Below, piece after piece: positions 1-7,890 of a DNA stretch of 23,963 bases. The notes below the pieces were generated by a model. It ran no database searches. It had not been told where the DNA came from and saw nothing but the letters and a program-made list of their open reading frames with translations. Each line of letters begins with the position of its first letter. Within the stretch, counting starts at the first letter, position 1. The translations under genes were made by a program, and so were the position numbers. Origin of the DNA: Tepidisphaeraceae bacterium (GTDB lineage: Bacteria; Planctomycetota; Phycisphaerae; Tepidisphaerales; Tepidisphaeraceae); assembly GCA_025450555.1 (NCBI GenBank), contig JANWHF010000174.1:1-23963 (forward strand), read 5' to 3'.

Positions 1-84
1 ATGCGGCCCGCGCACGTCATGATGGTTGCCAGCGGCGTCAACCCCGATCAAGATATGGATTCGCAGCCGTTCGACATGCAGTAG
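1..84 (+). CDS. 3' end of an upstream reading frame (partial, unknown)
   Basis: Frame 1 is open from the first base to a TAG at 82-84, giving 27 residues with no recognisable motif. The first codon happens to be ATG, but the frame may extend beyond the window. The strong hairpin 47 nt downstream fits a plus-strand gene ending here. The other plus frames give no better candidate: frame 2 stops early, and frame 3 stays open to 129 without similarity I can recognise. Function unknown. Confidence 0.4.
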   Translation: MRPAHVMMVASGVNPDQDMDSQPFDMQ

Positions 85-130
85 CACAGGCGGGCGAGAA
101 GCCTGTGGACAGTCATTTATTAAAAGGTTG

Positions 131-165
131 AGGGCGAACGGCAGCGTTCGCCCTGCTTTGCTTTT
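131..165 (+). terminator. Rho-independent terminator
   Basis: A perfect 10-bp stem (131-140 with 145-154, GC-rich) closes a four-base GCAG loop. It is followed by a T-rich run (GCTTTGCTTTT). It lies between the upstream frame ending at 84 and the gene starting at 194, so it most likely ends the upstream transcript. Confidence 0.75.
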
Positions 166-193
166 GCAAGCAGTATCTTCTTGAGGCATGGAC

Positions 194-1390
194 ATGAATC
201 ACAGCATATCTGGCCGGAGACCGCAAAAATCACGCGCAGTTTCACTCTGGCTGATTGGAGCGTGCGTGTTTTTGTTTGCCGCGTGGGCCCATGCCGAGGG
301 GCAGGATACATCCGCGCTGATCAACAGCGCCCTCGATAAGCAATTCACTTTTCAAATCGATGGGGTTCTGCCGGATGTGTTTAAGAAAATCGAGAGCCAG
401 ACCGATGTGCCGGTGACCACCGCGGGCGGCGTGTATGATCTGCTTCCCTGGGGGGAGCAAACCAACGTCGGAATCACCGTTCACAATAAGACGCTGCGCG
501 AGGCGCTCAATTCGATCTGCCATCGGCTGGGGCTGACGTGGGATGTGGGAAGCCAGTCGGTTGTGGTTCGGCCCATGCCGGCGCTGTCACGCCTTGGCCG
601 GCGGGCAACGGTGGATGAGCTCAATGCGCTCGCGCTGCTCGACGAAAAGCCGATGAATCTTGGAGCCGACAAATGCACGGTGCAGCAACTGGTTGATGCG
701 GTCGATCAGAAATTGGCCGATCTGAAGTCTCCATTCGCGGTGGAATTTCGGCCCTCGGATGAGATCAAGCCTGAAGCGCCGGTGAATGTGCCGCGGAATG
801 CGACGATGGCGCAAGCATTGGAATGTCTCACGCTCGATCAGCGGACCGATGCTACCTGGTACCCCTGGGGCAAGAGCATCGTGATCCTGCCGAAGGAGCA
901 GGTGATCGTGCAGCAGCTTCAGAAGACGATCAGCAAACGATTCAACAATGTCGATCTGGGACAGGCGCTCAATGACTTATCGCAGGCGTCAGGCGTCAAT
1001 TTCGATATTGAGCCGGGCGCGCTGACGCGCGTTGCGCCCGAATTCAGGCGGGTCAGCCTGATGCTCGACAACGCCAGCATCCGCCAGGCGCTCGATAACA
1101 TTCGCGGCATGACCGGTCTCGATTATCAGATCAAGCCGACCGGCGTTTATCTTTGGAATCAGAATCCGAATCCAACGCCGATCGTCGCCAACAGCCCAAT
1201 CTACGCGACGCTGCAACTGGATAATGGCATGACGTTGTTCCTGCGGGAAAACAACCTGCCGCCGGATATTCGTGAATATGCCGAGCACAAGAAGCAACGG
1301 GAATACAAGCGCCTTCGGGAGATGATGAAGGATGAAGGCTGGAAACCCACGACGCAACCGGCGACAAAGCCGGCGAATGAAGATTTGTAG
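194..1390 (+). CDS. exported protein with three STN/secretin-N-like repeats
   Basis: A 398-aa protein with an N-terminal signal segment: a basic stretch, then a hydrophobic run ending AAWAHA-EG. ATG 194 is preferred over ATG 188 because GAGG at 183-186 sits 7 nt before it. The mature part holds three roughly 80-residue units, each with a beta-alpha pattern and a conserved core: VTVHNKTLREALNSI, VPRNATMAQALECL and LMLDNASIRQALDNI. This is the signature of STN/secretin short N-terminal domains, found in secretins and TonB-dependent transducers. The beta-barrel expected of a secretin is absent. The C-terminus is charged and ends in a TTQPATKPA linker. Such domains usually mediate protein contacts in the periplasm. 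The partner is unknown. The gene appears monocistronic. Confidence 0.75.
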   Translation: MNHSISGRRPQKSRAVSLWLIGACVFLFAAWAHAEGQDTSALINSALDKQFTFQIDGVLPDVFKKIESQTDVPVTTAGGVYDLLPWGEQTNVGITVHNKTLREALNSICHRLGLTWDVGSQSVVVRPMPALSRLGRRATVDELNALALLDEKPMNLGADKCTVQQLVDAVDQKLADLKSPFAVEFRPSDEIKPEAPVNVPRNATMAQALECLTLDQRTDATWYPWGKSIVILPKEQVIVQQLQKTISKRFNNVDLGQALNDLSQASGVNFDIEPGALTRVAPEFRRVSLMLDNASIRQALDNIRGMTGLDYQIKPTGVYLWNQNPNPTPIVANSPIYATLQLDNGMTLFLRENNLPPDIREYAEHKKQREYKRLREMMKDEGWKPTTQPATKPANEDL

Positions 1391-1614
1391 GTAGGTAGGT
1401 CGATCGGGTTGATCGACGCGACGCAACCGAGCGGCCTGCAATATTTTGCCGACCACCCTTTGCGGCGTCATCCTTTTTTTGCGGATGTGTAGCCGGCGGG
1501 TGCCTTTGACCGCTCGCCAGAATTTTCGCGTGCGGGCCTCCCACATCGACCACCAAAACGTGCATCGCGCCACCGTTCTCTCAATCGCTCGATAAGGAAG
1601 GAACAGCCGTAATA
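1391..1614. other. intergenic stretch, no convincing gene
   Basis: It begins with a short TAGG tetranucleotide run at the stop codon of the preceding gene, then a 6-bp hairpin at 1400-1416 (TCGATC/GATCGA) without a T-tract. A weak 5-bp stem around a T7 run lies near 1468-1486 and may serve as a poor terminator. Reading frames on the minus strand here are Arg-rich and look like chance. Confidence 0.4.
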
Positions 1615-1947
1615 GTGAAAATCGGGTGGCTCTGCCTGATCCAACTTCTCATCGGCAATGCCTGCTTCCTCGCGATCTTCATCACGCTGATCTTCACGTC
1701 GCGACACCAGAGGTCTGCGCCAATGATCCTGCAAATCTTCGCGACCGGTATTTACGTGGTACTTCGACTTGGCGAATGGTCGTGGCAAATCGGCGTCAAT
1801 CTTGCGTGGGTTTCTTCCTGAACCATCCGCAGCCACTATTGGGTCTGGCATAGCAGCATGCTGACGTGCACCATTATCGCCTTCGCCATGGGATTCTGCT
1901 GGGAACATTTGAGCAGGTATGAGGGATCGAATCACAACAGACCTTAG
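1615..1947 (+). pseudogene. small membrane protein interrupted by an in-frame TGA
   Basis: A GTG at 1615 has a good Shine-Dalgarno (AAGGAAGG, 1594-1601) about 13 nt upstream. The frame encodes 68 residues with hydrophobic segments (LCLIQLLIGNACFLAIFITL and MILQIFATGIYVVL), then meets TGA at 1819-1821. The same frame continues without a shift to TAG 1945-1947, and the continuation includes another membrane-like segment (MLTCTIIAFAMGF). The three-segment pattern suggests a roughly 110-codon membrane protein gene with a nonsense codon. It could instead be a genuine 68-aa protein followed by chance open frame, or a sequencing error. Family not recognised. Confidence 0.4.
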
Positions 1948-2008
1948 AATCGATGCGGACAGCCCAAATTCAAAGATAATCGCAGCAGCACCCGAACCAA
2001 CTAATCAT

Positions 2009-2074
2009 TGCCGCCGCTTCGGCGGCGACTGGTGCCGATTAGCCGCATCCGCTTGCGGTGCGCGTGCCAGAATG
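2009..2074 (+). repeat. REP-like palindromic repeats (two units)
   Basis: Two GC-rich hairpins lie side by side. The first (2010-2016 with 2020-2026, GCCGCCG/CGGCGGC) has a 3-nt loop. The second (2044-2052 with 2055-2062) is preceded by TTAGCCGC and followed by GCGCGTGCCAG. The TTAGCCGC-hairpin-GCGCG-CCAG layout recurs at 17944-17975 and at 18978-19119, always between genes. No T-tract follows, so these are not simple terminators. Confidence 0.5.
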
Positions 2075-2133
2075 CTCCCACCACGACACCGCTCGATTCA
2101 ATATTCTTCCGTTTTCGGAGTAGATGATGATAG

Positions 2134-3399
2134 ATGATGGCGCAACGTCCACTAATCTTTGCTCTGACATCCATAGCCTTGATGGTCTTTTCTATCTCGG
2201 CCCGCGCTGAAACTCCTTCTCCAATCGCGACGACACAACCCACATCCGACAGCGCCTCCCATCCCTTTCGATCCGAGAATCCCCCGGGCATTCTGGATCG
2301 GCTGGAGCAGGTGACCGATGCGGATGCCTGGTCGGCGGGGACATTAGTCAATGCCAACGTGTTTCCGGATAGCCCAGCCCGCGTGGAGCTGGGATATCGC
2401 GAATCCGATTTCCCACACAGCGGAAGCTGGACGGGACCGATTAAGGATGCGGCTTTCCCATTTGATGAATTGATCGCGTCGTTCAATGTGACGACACCTC
2501 CGTCAACCGGCGCGGTGCTGGAGATGCGCGTGCTGCAGGGCGTTGTCTGGTCGCCCTGGGTTTACATGCAGTGCTGGGGAAAGACCCTCGCATCGCTCGG
2601 GCGCATGACGCAATGGGATGGCGGGCGGGTCAAGGTGGATACACTGATGCTCGACAAGCCGGCGACGCAGTACCAGGCGCGGGTCACGCTGGTGAGCTTC
2701 ACGTTTGAGAAAGCCGCGCCTAAACCCTCGATTCGCAGATTGAGTGTCTGCTACACCGGAGTCGTCAGCGATGCGCAGCAGAGGGCGCGACTGTTAAACG
2801 AGACCAATCCAGCGTCGCAGCCTTCAACAGGCAGTTGGGTGCGCGACCTTAACGTACCATTTCGCGCTCAAGGCGAGGATGCGATTCCTAAGCCGCTGCG
2901 AAAGCTGATTTGCTCGCCGACGAGCACGTCGATGGTACTGTCGTTTTATGGTACCGATCGGCCGACGCTCGATAATGCGTCGGCCATCTACGATCCGGTC
3001 TATGGCTTGTTTGGCAACTGGGGCCGGGCGATCTCGCGTGCGGGGGAAGTCGGACTCGATGCCTACCTCACGCGCTTCCGAAACTGGGATCAAGTCCATG
3101 ACATGATCGCCCGCGAGATTCCGGTGGTCGCCTCGATCCGCTTCAACAAGGGCGAAGTCAAAGGCTTTTTATATGAATCCACCCGCGGCCACCTGCTGGT
3201 CATCCGCGGGTTCAAGCCCAACGGAGATGTCATCGTCAATGACCCGGCGCGTAAGGAAAAAGGGAATGGGGCGGTCTATCCCGCGGATCAGTTCGCCAAG
3301 GCCTGGTTCGATCATGGGGGCGTGGCTTATGTCATTCAGAAACCCGACGGCACGGGTTCGGTAGCGCGGAAGAGTGAAGGCAACGTTGGGCGACTTTAG
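2134..3399 (+). CDS. secreted C39-like cysteine peptidase
   Basis: A 421-aa protein with a clear signal peptide (residues 1-25, cleavage ISARA-E) and a TTQP-containing linker. Residues 50-210 form a beta-rich region without recognised motifs. The C-terminal third fits the peptidase C39-like fold: candidate nucleophile Cys260 in KLICSPTSTSMVL, His353 in RGHLLVIRGF and Asp370 in VNDPA, in the order and spacing expected. It probably cleaves peptides outside the cytoplasm; the substrate cannot be read from the sequence. ATG 2134 and ATG 2137 are both possible, with GGAG near 2117 as ribosome binding site. The last residues (SVARKSEGNVGRL) overlap the following pseudopilin-like ORF by 26 bases, so the original 3' end may have been altered by a rearrangement. 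Confidence 0.75.
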   Translation: MMAQRPLIFALTSIALMVFSISARAETPSPIATTQPTSDSASHPFRSENPPGILDRLEQVTDADAWSAGTLVNANVFPDSPARVELGYRESDFPHSGSWTGPIKDAAFPFDELIASFNVTTPPSTGAVLEMRVLQGVVWSPWVYMQCWGKTLASLGRMTQWDGGRVKVDTLMLDKPATQYQARVTLVSFTFEKAAPKPSIRRLSVCYTGVVSDAQQRARLLNETNPASQPSTGSWVRDLNVPFRAQGEDAIPKPLRKLICSPTSTSMVLSFYGTDRPTLDNASAIYDPVYGLFGNWGRAISRAGEVGLDAYLTRFRNWDQVHDMIAREIPVVASIRFNKGEVKGFLYESTRGHLLVIRGFKPNGDVIVNDPARKEKGNGAVYPADQFAKAWFDHGGVAYVIQKPDGTGSVARKSEGNVGRL

Positions 3400-4045
3400 T
3401 ACCGGACACATTGATTACGATTGGGATCAAGGAGCGCTCTGGTCTTACGTCGACGGCTCGGCGCTTGGACGTCAACAGCTCTTCAACTGCCCATCGGACG
3501 ACAATCAATACGTTTCTTCTCTCGATATTCAGTGGGTTGGAGGCGGTTTCGCTCCAATTCAGCCGTATGATCGAAATTTCTCCTACACCCTCAACGCGAT
3601 GATGCGCGGCATCACGGCACATTTGAACATCAACACGGGGGTGTATATCCCTGATGGAATCCGCATCAACCAGGTGGCGCATCCCGACCATAAGATACTG
3701 GTGGTCGAAGATGCCTACCCCATGCATGGGGCCACCGAAGTCACGGATAAGCGCCCCGCACTTAGCGGCGACCTCGGCAATTGCGACAGCATCCTACTTT
3801 CCAATCGACATCTGAAACGCAGCAATCAGGGCTTCGCCGACGGCCATGTTGAATGCCTTTATCCGCAAGAGATAGGTTTCGAAACCAATCTGCTCGGCAT
3901 CGATCCTCAAACGAATATCCATATTATGGAGCAGGAGATGGACGATCATCGAAATTCGTGGAAACGGATCTTCTACGGCGATCTATTCGAAGATCCGCCT
4001 GTGCCCTTCGATAAAGTTGTAAAAGGATCGGCGGCGTGGCCTTGA
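3374..4045 (+). pseudogene. 5'-truncated prepilin-like protein with H-X9-DG motif
   Basis: The frame encodes 223 residues from a possible GTG at 3374; a stop in the same frame at 3362-3364 rules out a longer product. It matches the body of planctomycete H-X9-DG prepilin-type proteins: DWDQGALWSYV, LFNCPSDD, FSYTLNAMM and the signature His146-X9-Asp156-Gly157 in RHLKRSNQGFADGHVE. The N-terminal prepilin peptidase site and hydrophobic helix (GFTLVE type), normally needed for membrane insertion and assembly, are missing. Only a weak ribosome binding site precedes the GTG. The start lies inside the C39-like gene. The simplest reading is a deletion or fusion that removed roughly the first hundred codons, leaving a remnant. 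Expression as a shortened cytoplasmic protein cannot be excluded. Confidence 0.65.
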
Positions 4046-4072
4046 AACTGAGCACGGCCACCAGCGCACGGC

Positions 4073-6004
4073 TTAAGCGTGACTGTTCCCGTTCCGCAGC
4101 GTGACGAGTTTTGAGCGAATGTCGGAGATACGTAGCGTCTTGGTCGCTTCATAGTGCTCGGCGATGCGCTGACGGTGAGCCGACAGAAGATCGCGGCGGG
4201 TGACGATGCCAACGACTTTCCAGGGCTCGGTGCGCGAGATGACCGGAAGGCGGCCGACGTCGTGGCGAACCATGTGATCGACCGCTTCGCGCAGCGAGCA
4301 GTCATCGTAGACGACGCTGGGGCGGCGATGGAGCAGCGTCGCGATACGCGTATCGGGCGGCGTTTTGGGATTCAGCAGATCGCGCCGAGTCAGCACGCCA
4401 AGCAGGTGCGAATTGGCATCGAGCACGGGGAAGCCCTGATGGCTGCTTTCGGGAGTCTCGCTGTTGACCCAGGTACGGACTTTTTCCACTGGATCGTCGG
4501 CCGCCAGCGTGGTGACCTTCGCGGTCATCACTTCGCGCACGAGCACCATGTCGAGGTAGTCCGCATGATACTCCAGCGGCACGCGCACGCCTTTGCTGGC
4601 CATCTTGGCGGTCATGATCGAGTGGCGCATCATGAAGCTGGACACCAGATAGGCCGCCACGCAACCCGCGAGCGCGGGCAAAATGCAGGTGGGCATCTGC
4701 GTCGTCTCAACGGCAAAGACCACGCTGGTCAGCAGCGCGCGACTTGCGCCCGCGAAGATCGCCACCATCCCCACCAGCGCCGCCATGCCGTAGCTGACGT
4801 GAGCCGAGGGGAAAAGATGATTGCAGGCAAAGCCCAGAACCGCGCCCAGCGTGCCACCAATGGTAAAGACCGGCGCGAGCGTTCCGCCGGCCGTTCCGCT
4901 GCCGAGCGAAATCGTCCAGGAGGTAAACTTGAGAATTCCCAGGACCGCGACGAACGCGAGCACTCCACTGGCATGATTCGCATCCAGTTGGAGCAGGTGA
5001 TCGAGATTGTAGTACCCTGATCCGAAGGTCTCAGGGCGTAGATATCCGATCACACCGACCGCGATGGCCCCAAGCGCCGGGTGCCACATCCAATGAATTG
5101 GCAGATGCTCAAAAAAATGCTCGATCGCGTAGACGGTATGACTGAGGATCACCGAGCCGACGCCGGTGAGGGCACCGATGATCAGGTAGAGCACCAGGGC
5201 CCATTGCGTTGGTGCTTCCATCACCCGGCCGAAATGGAAGAACGGCTCAGGCCCTTCGACAGCCACATGAAACGCCGCCGCCGCGACGCAGGCCAGTCCG
5301 ACTGGAATCAGCGATCGCGGACGAAATTCAAAAAGAAGCAGTTCAACAGCCAGCAGGACCGAAGCGATGGGCGCGTTGAAAGCTGCCGCGATGCCCGCCG
5401 CTGCACCGGCTGCCAGCAGGATCTTTCTTTCCTGCGCGGTGACGCTGAGAATCTGTCCGATCAGCGAGCCCAGTGCGCCGCCGGTGGCGATGATCGGTCC
5501 TTCAGCGCCGTATGGAGCACCCGTGCCGATGGAGATGGCCGCGGAAAATGGTTTGAGAAACGTCAGCTTCGGCGGGATTTTGCTCTGGTTGACCAGAACC
5601 TGTTCCATCGCCTCGGGGATGCCGTGCCCCGCCACCGCGCGCGAGCCGTAGCGGATCAGAAATCCAATAATCAGTGCGCCGATAATCGGCACCAGGATCA
5701 CCCACGGCCCAAACTGACCCCGGATCAGCGGGTGATTGATGCTCGAGACCATGCCGGCGCGCGTGAATTGATGGAAGAACAGGATGTTGGTCAGGATGGC
5801 GATGAAGCGGATCAACACCTGCGCCATCAGCGCGGCCAGGACCCCCACGATCACGGACAACGCCGACAAATAGAGAACGCGAACATCGATCGGCGTGCTT
5901 TGCTGGGGCACGTCGGCCGCGATCAGCGTAGGTCCAAATGAGGGGGAAACCGGGAGGCCGTCCGTCGTGGACGCTTTTTCAACTTCGTGATCGTGCTCGG
6001 CCAT
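4073..6004 (-). CDS. ClC-family chloride channel/transporter with two CBS domains
   Basis: A 643-aa integral membrane protein that moves chloride or related anions. It has about 460 residues of ClC core followed by a C-terminal CBS pair (residues about 490-610: VREVMTAKVTTL and GRLPVISR segments), a cytoplasmic nucleotide-sensing module in this family. Filter motifs are present: GHGIPE (127-131, with His where many ClCs have Ser), GAEGP (166-170, carrying the gating Glu168) and GGTLAP (373-378). In FNAPIASVLLAVELLL the residue aligning with the inner proton glutamate of E. coli ClC is Leu, so whether it is a channel or an exchanger is open. ATG 6004 follows a GAAGGG ribosome site; an upstream TTG at 6055 is less likely. 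It overlaps the end of the marR-like gene by 26 bases, so the two are probably co-translated. Confidence 0.92.
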   Translation of the reverse strand: MAEHDHEVEKASTTDGLPVSPSFGPTLIAADVPQQSTPIDVRVLYLSALSVIVGVLAALMAQVLIRFIAILTNILFFHQFTRAGMVSSINHPLIRGQFGPWVILVPIIGALIIGFLIRYGSRAVAGHGIPEAMEQVLVNQSKIPPKLTFLKPFSAAISIGTGAPYGAEGPIIATGGALGSLIGQILSVTAQERKILLAAGAAAGIAAAFNAPIASVLLAVELLLFEFRPRSLIPVGLACVAAAAFHVAVEGPEPFFHFGRVMEAPTQWALVLYLIIGALTGVGSVILSHTVYAIEHFFEHLPIHWMWHPALGAIAVGVIGYLRPETFGSGYYNLDHLLQLDANHASGVLAFVAVLGILKFTSWTISLGSGTAGGTLAPVFTIGGTLGAVLGFACNHLFPSAHVSYGMAALVGMVAIFAGASRALLTSVVFAVETTQMPTCILPALAGCVAAYLVSSFMMRHSIMTAKMASKGVRVPLEYHADYLDMVLVREVMTAKVTTLAADDPVEKVRTWVNSETPESSHQGFPVLDANSHLLGVLTRRDLLNPKTPPDTRIATLLHRRPSVVYDDCSLREAVDHMVRHDVGRLPVISRTEPWKVVGIVTRRDLLSAHRQRIAEHYEATKTLRISDIRSKLVTLRNGNSHA

Positions 6005-6536
6005 TCGAACGTGCCCTTCGTTTCCCGGCAGCAGCCTTCGGGGAATCCTCTTCAAACATCATGGGAGCCTCTTCGCCCTCGACTCCAAGCTCCTCAACCA
6101 GGCGATCCATTGATTCAGCAAGCTGTTTCAAATCACGGCCAGAGAACTTTTCGAGCGCTTCGACGATCTGGTCCTGTGCCGCAGTCGGAGCCGCCTTCAA
6201 GGAAGCGCGCCCGGCCGCGGTGACCGTGACTTCCGCCTGGCGGGCATCTTTCTGCGAACGGGTTCGATCCACCAGGCCGCGCTCGACGAGCCTTTGCACG
6301 ACGACTGAGACCGAGCTTTGATGCGTGTGCGTTCGCTCGGCCAGGTCGTTGACGCTCAGGACGCCGCCCTCAGCCAGTTTCTGGAGCACAAAAAGCTGCG
6401 CTCCAGAAAGGCCGACGCGCTTCTCCGCCTCGCGCGAAGCCAGGCGGAGCACCCGCACGATCTGGCGGATGGAGTCCAGCACGCGGCGGACGGTGTTATC
6501 TTCTTTTCTTACACTCTTCTTTGCGCCTGCAACCAT
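5979..6536 (-). CDS. MarR-family transcriptional regulator
   Basis: A 185-aa winged-helix protein. The core runs from LSGAQLFVLQKLAEGG through SVNDLAERTHTHQSSVSVVVQRL (recognition helix region) to GLVDRTRSQKDARQAEVTVT (wing) and AAGRASL, a standard MarR arrangement. The C-terminal tail is Arg/Ser-rich (RRARSNGRARSRS), which is longer than usual and could add nonspecific DNA contact. ATG 6536 has AAAGGA 5 nt upstream; an in-frame ATG at 6569 has no properly spaced site. It is the first gene of a two-gene unit with the ClC gene, so the channel is a likely target. The palindrome at 6576-6589 is a plausible autoregulatory operator. The ligand is unknown. Confidence 0.9.
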   Translation of the reverse strand: MVAGAKKSVRKEDNTVRRVLDSIRQIVRVLRLASREAEKRVGLSGAQLFVLQKLAEGGVLSVNDLAERTHTHQSSVSVVVQRLVERGLVDRTRSQKDARQAEVTVTAAGRASLKAAPTAAQDQIVEALEKFSGRDLKQLAESMDRLVEELGVEGEEAPMMFEEDSPKAAAGKRRARSNGRARSRS

Positions 6537-6575
6537 ATTGATCCTTTGGCCCCCAAGCGTTTGCGACATACCTTA

Positions 6576-6589
6576 GCAGAACGTTCTGC
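6576..6589. promoter_or_regulatory. perfect 14-bp palindrome, candidate MarR operator
   Basis: GCAGAACGTTCTGC is a perfect inverted repeat 39 bp upstream of the preferred marR start. MarR proteins bind as dimers to palindromes of this kind, usually overlapping their own promoter. The role is inferred from position and symmetry; no clear -35/-10 pair is visible nearby. Confidence 0.55.
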
Positions 6590-6710
6590 GAAATCCAATA
6601 TGGGTTTCAATAGAGCAAAGTTCGAAATTGTAAGGCCATTTTCAGTTTTTGGTCCATACCTGCGTCAATTTTACATCGGAACCATTACATTGCGGGCCGC
6701 GATTCTTTGA

Positions 6711-6799
6711 GCGCCAAGAACGCCAAGGGAGCCAAGAGCGCCAAGAAAAAATCAATAGCATTTTCTTGTCGCTCTTGGCTCCCTTGGCGTTCTTGGCGC
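6711..6799. repeat. long hairpin of 9-bp CGCCAAG-type repeats
   Basis: Arms 6711-6749 and 6761-6799 are inverted repeats of 39 bp with one mismatch (C6741/T6769) around an 11-nt loop. Each arm is itself four tandem 9-mers of the form GCGCCAAGA, ACGCCAAGG, GAGCCAAGA, GCGCCAAGA. It lies between the 3' end of the mbfA-like gene and the marR promoter region, where it could end or insulate transcription. It lacks a canonical U-tract, so it is better viewed as a dispersed palindromic element. Confidence 0.85.
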
Positions 6800-6816
6800 A
6801 AAACGGGCGCGACAGG

Positions 6817-7773
6817 CTACGACTTGCCGATCAGGATGCCCGCGAGAAAAACCAAAGTCCCGCCGAGGACAACCTGAACGCTCGCGGAGAGCCAAGGGGT
6901 ATCCATATATTTATGGCGGATGTAGGAAATTGAGGCCAATTCAATCGCGACGACGATCATGGCAACGATAGTGGCGGGCCAGAAGTCGGGGATGAGGTAA
7001 GGCAGCGTGTGACCCAGCCCACCAACGGCAGTCATGAGTCCGCAGACGAGGCCGCGGATCATCGGATGGCCGCGGCCGGTCAAGCTTCCATCATCGCTGA
7101 GTGCCTCGGCAAAGCCCATGCTGATCCCGGCGCCGACTGAAGCGGCAATGCCGACGAGGAATGCGTCGTGAGGCTTTTGTGTTGCAAAGGCGGCAGCAAA
7201 CAACGGCGCGAGCGTTGAAACCGAGCCGTCCATTAAACCAGCTAGACCAGGTTGGACAACCTGCAGCAGAAACAACCGCCGGCGCGCTTCATCTTCTTCA
7301 TGGAGGGCCGGCTCGGTCAGATGTTCTTCGGTGAGTTTCTCGGCCGTAGCGATGTGGCCGCGCTCGGCCTCGGCAAGGTCCAGCAGCAATTGCCGCATGT
7401 TCAAATCGCTCGTTCGTGCCGCAGACCGCTGATAAAAAAGACGCGTCTCAACTTCGAGCGATTCGGCCATTTTGCGCATTTCATCCAGCCCCAGCGATTT
7501 TTGCAGCCAGATCGGGCGGCGCTTCACAAAGCCTTTCACATCCTGCTTGCGAATGAGCGGGACATGATCGCCAAACCGCTTGCGATAAAGATCCATCAGC
7601 CTCGCATGATGCTCGATCTCCTCCTGCTGCATGCCCTTGAAGACCTGCGCGGTGGCGGGATAGGTTTCGCGCAACGATTCGGCAAAATCGCCGTAGATGC
7701 GGCCGTCTTCTTCTTCCAGCGAAATGGCCAGGGCCAGGACCTCACGCTCGCTGAGGCTGTTGAATGATCGCAT
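6817..7773 (-). CDS. mbfA: MbfA-type membrane-bound ferritin/VIT1 iron exporter
   Basis: A 318-aa two-domain protein. Residues 1-150 are a rubrerythrin/ferritin-like di-iron domain with ligand-type motifs ISLEEEDGRIY (near Glu20), QQEEIEHHARL (Glu52/His55), ESLEVETRLFY (Glu107/Glu110) and DLAEAERGHI (Glu135-His140). Residues 165-318 are a VIT1/CCC1-type membrane domain, beginning QPGLAGLMDGSVSTLAPLF and containing about five hydrophobic segments. Proteins of this architecture (MbfA, erythrin-vacuolar iron transport family) export iron from the cytoplasm and protect against iron and peroxide stress. ATG 7773 has GGAAG about 7 nt upstream. It is divergent from hisA with 117 bp between them. No iron-regulator box could be recognised. 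Confidence 0.9.
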   Translation of the reverse strand: MRSFNSLSEREVLALAISLEEEDGRIYGDFAESLRETYPATAQVFKGMQQEEIEHHARLMDLYRKRFGDHVPLIRKQDVKGFVKRRPIWLQKSLGLDEMRKMAESLEVETRLFYQRSAARTSDLNMRQLLLDLAEAERGHIATAEKLTEEHLTEPALHEEDEARRRLFLLQVVQPGLAGLMDGSVSTLAPLFAAAFATQKPHDAFLVGIAASVGAGISMGFAEALSDDGSLTGRGHPMIRGLVCGLMTAVGGLGHTLPYLIPDFWPATIVAMIVVAIELASISYIRHKYMDTPWLSASVQVVLGGTLVFLAGILIGKS

Positions 7774-7890
7774 AAATTTGCTTCCGCATTGTGTAACGGG
7801 TCACGCTCGTCGAACAAGCATAGGCATTTTTCCCGGCGCGGCATCCGGAGACTTGCCGGCGCGCGATCAGCCCGCGACACTTGCCCTGCT

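Noticed and set aside
1468..1935. 155-codon minus-strand frame opposite the broken membrane ORF
   Set aside because: It is Arg/Asp/Glu-rich with no ribosome site or motif; the plus-strand frame has membrane character and a good ribosome site.
4154..5941. Two long plus-strand frames (288 and 286 codons) opposite the ClC gene
   Set aside because: They are His/Arg/Gln-rich with no motifs, and the ClC and CBS motifs on the minus strand explain the DNA.
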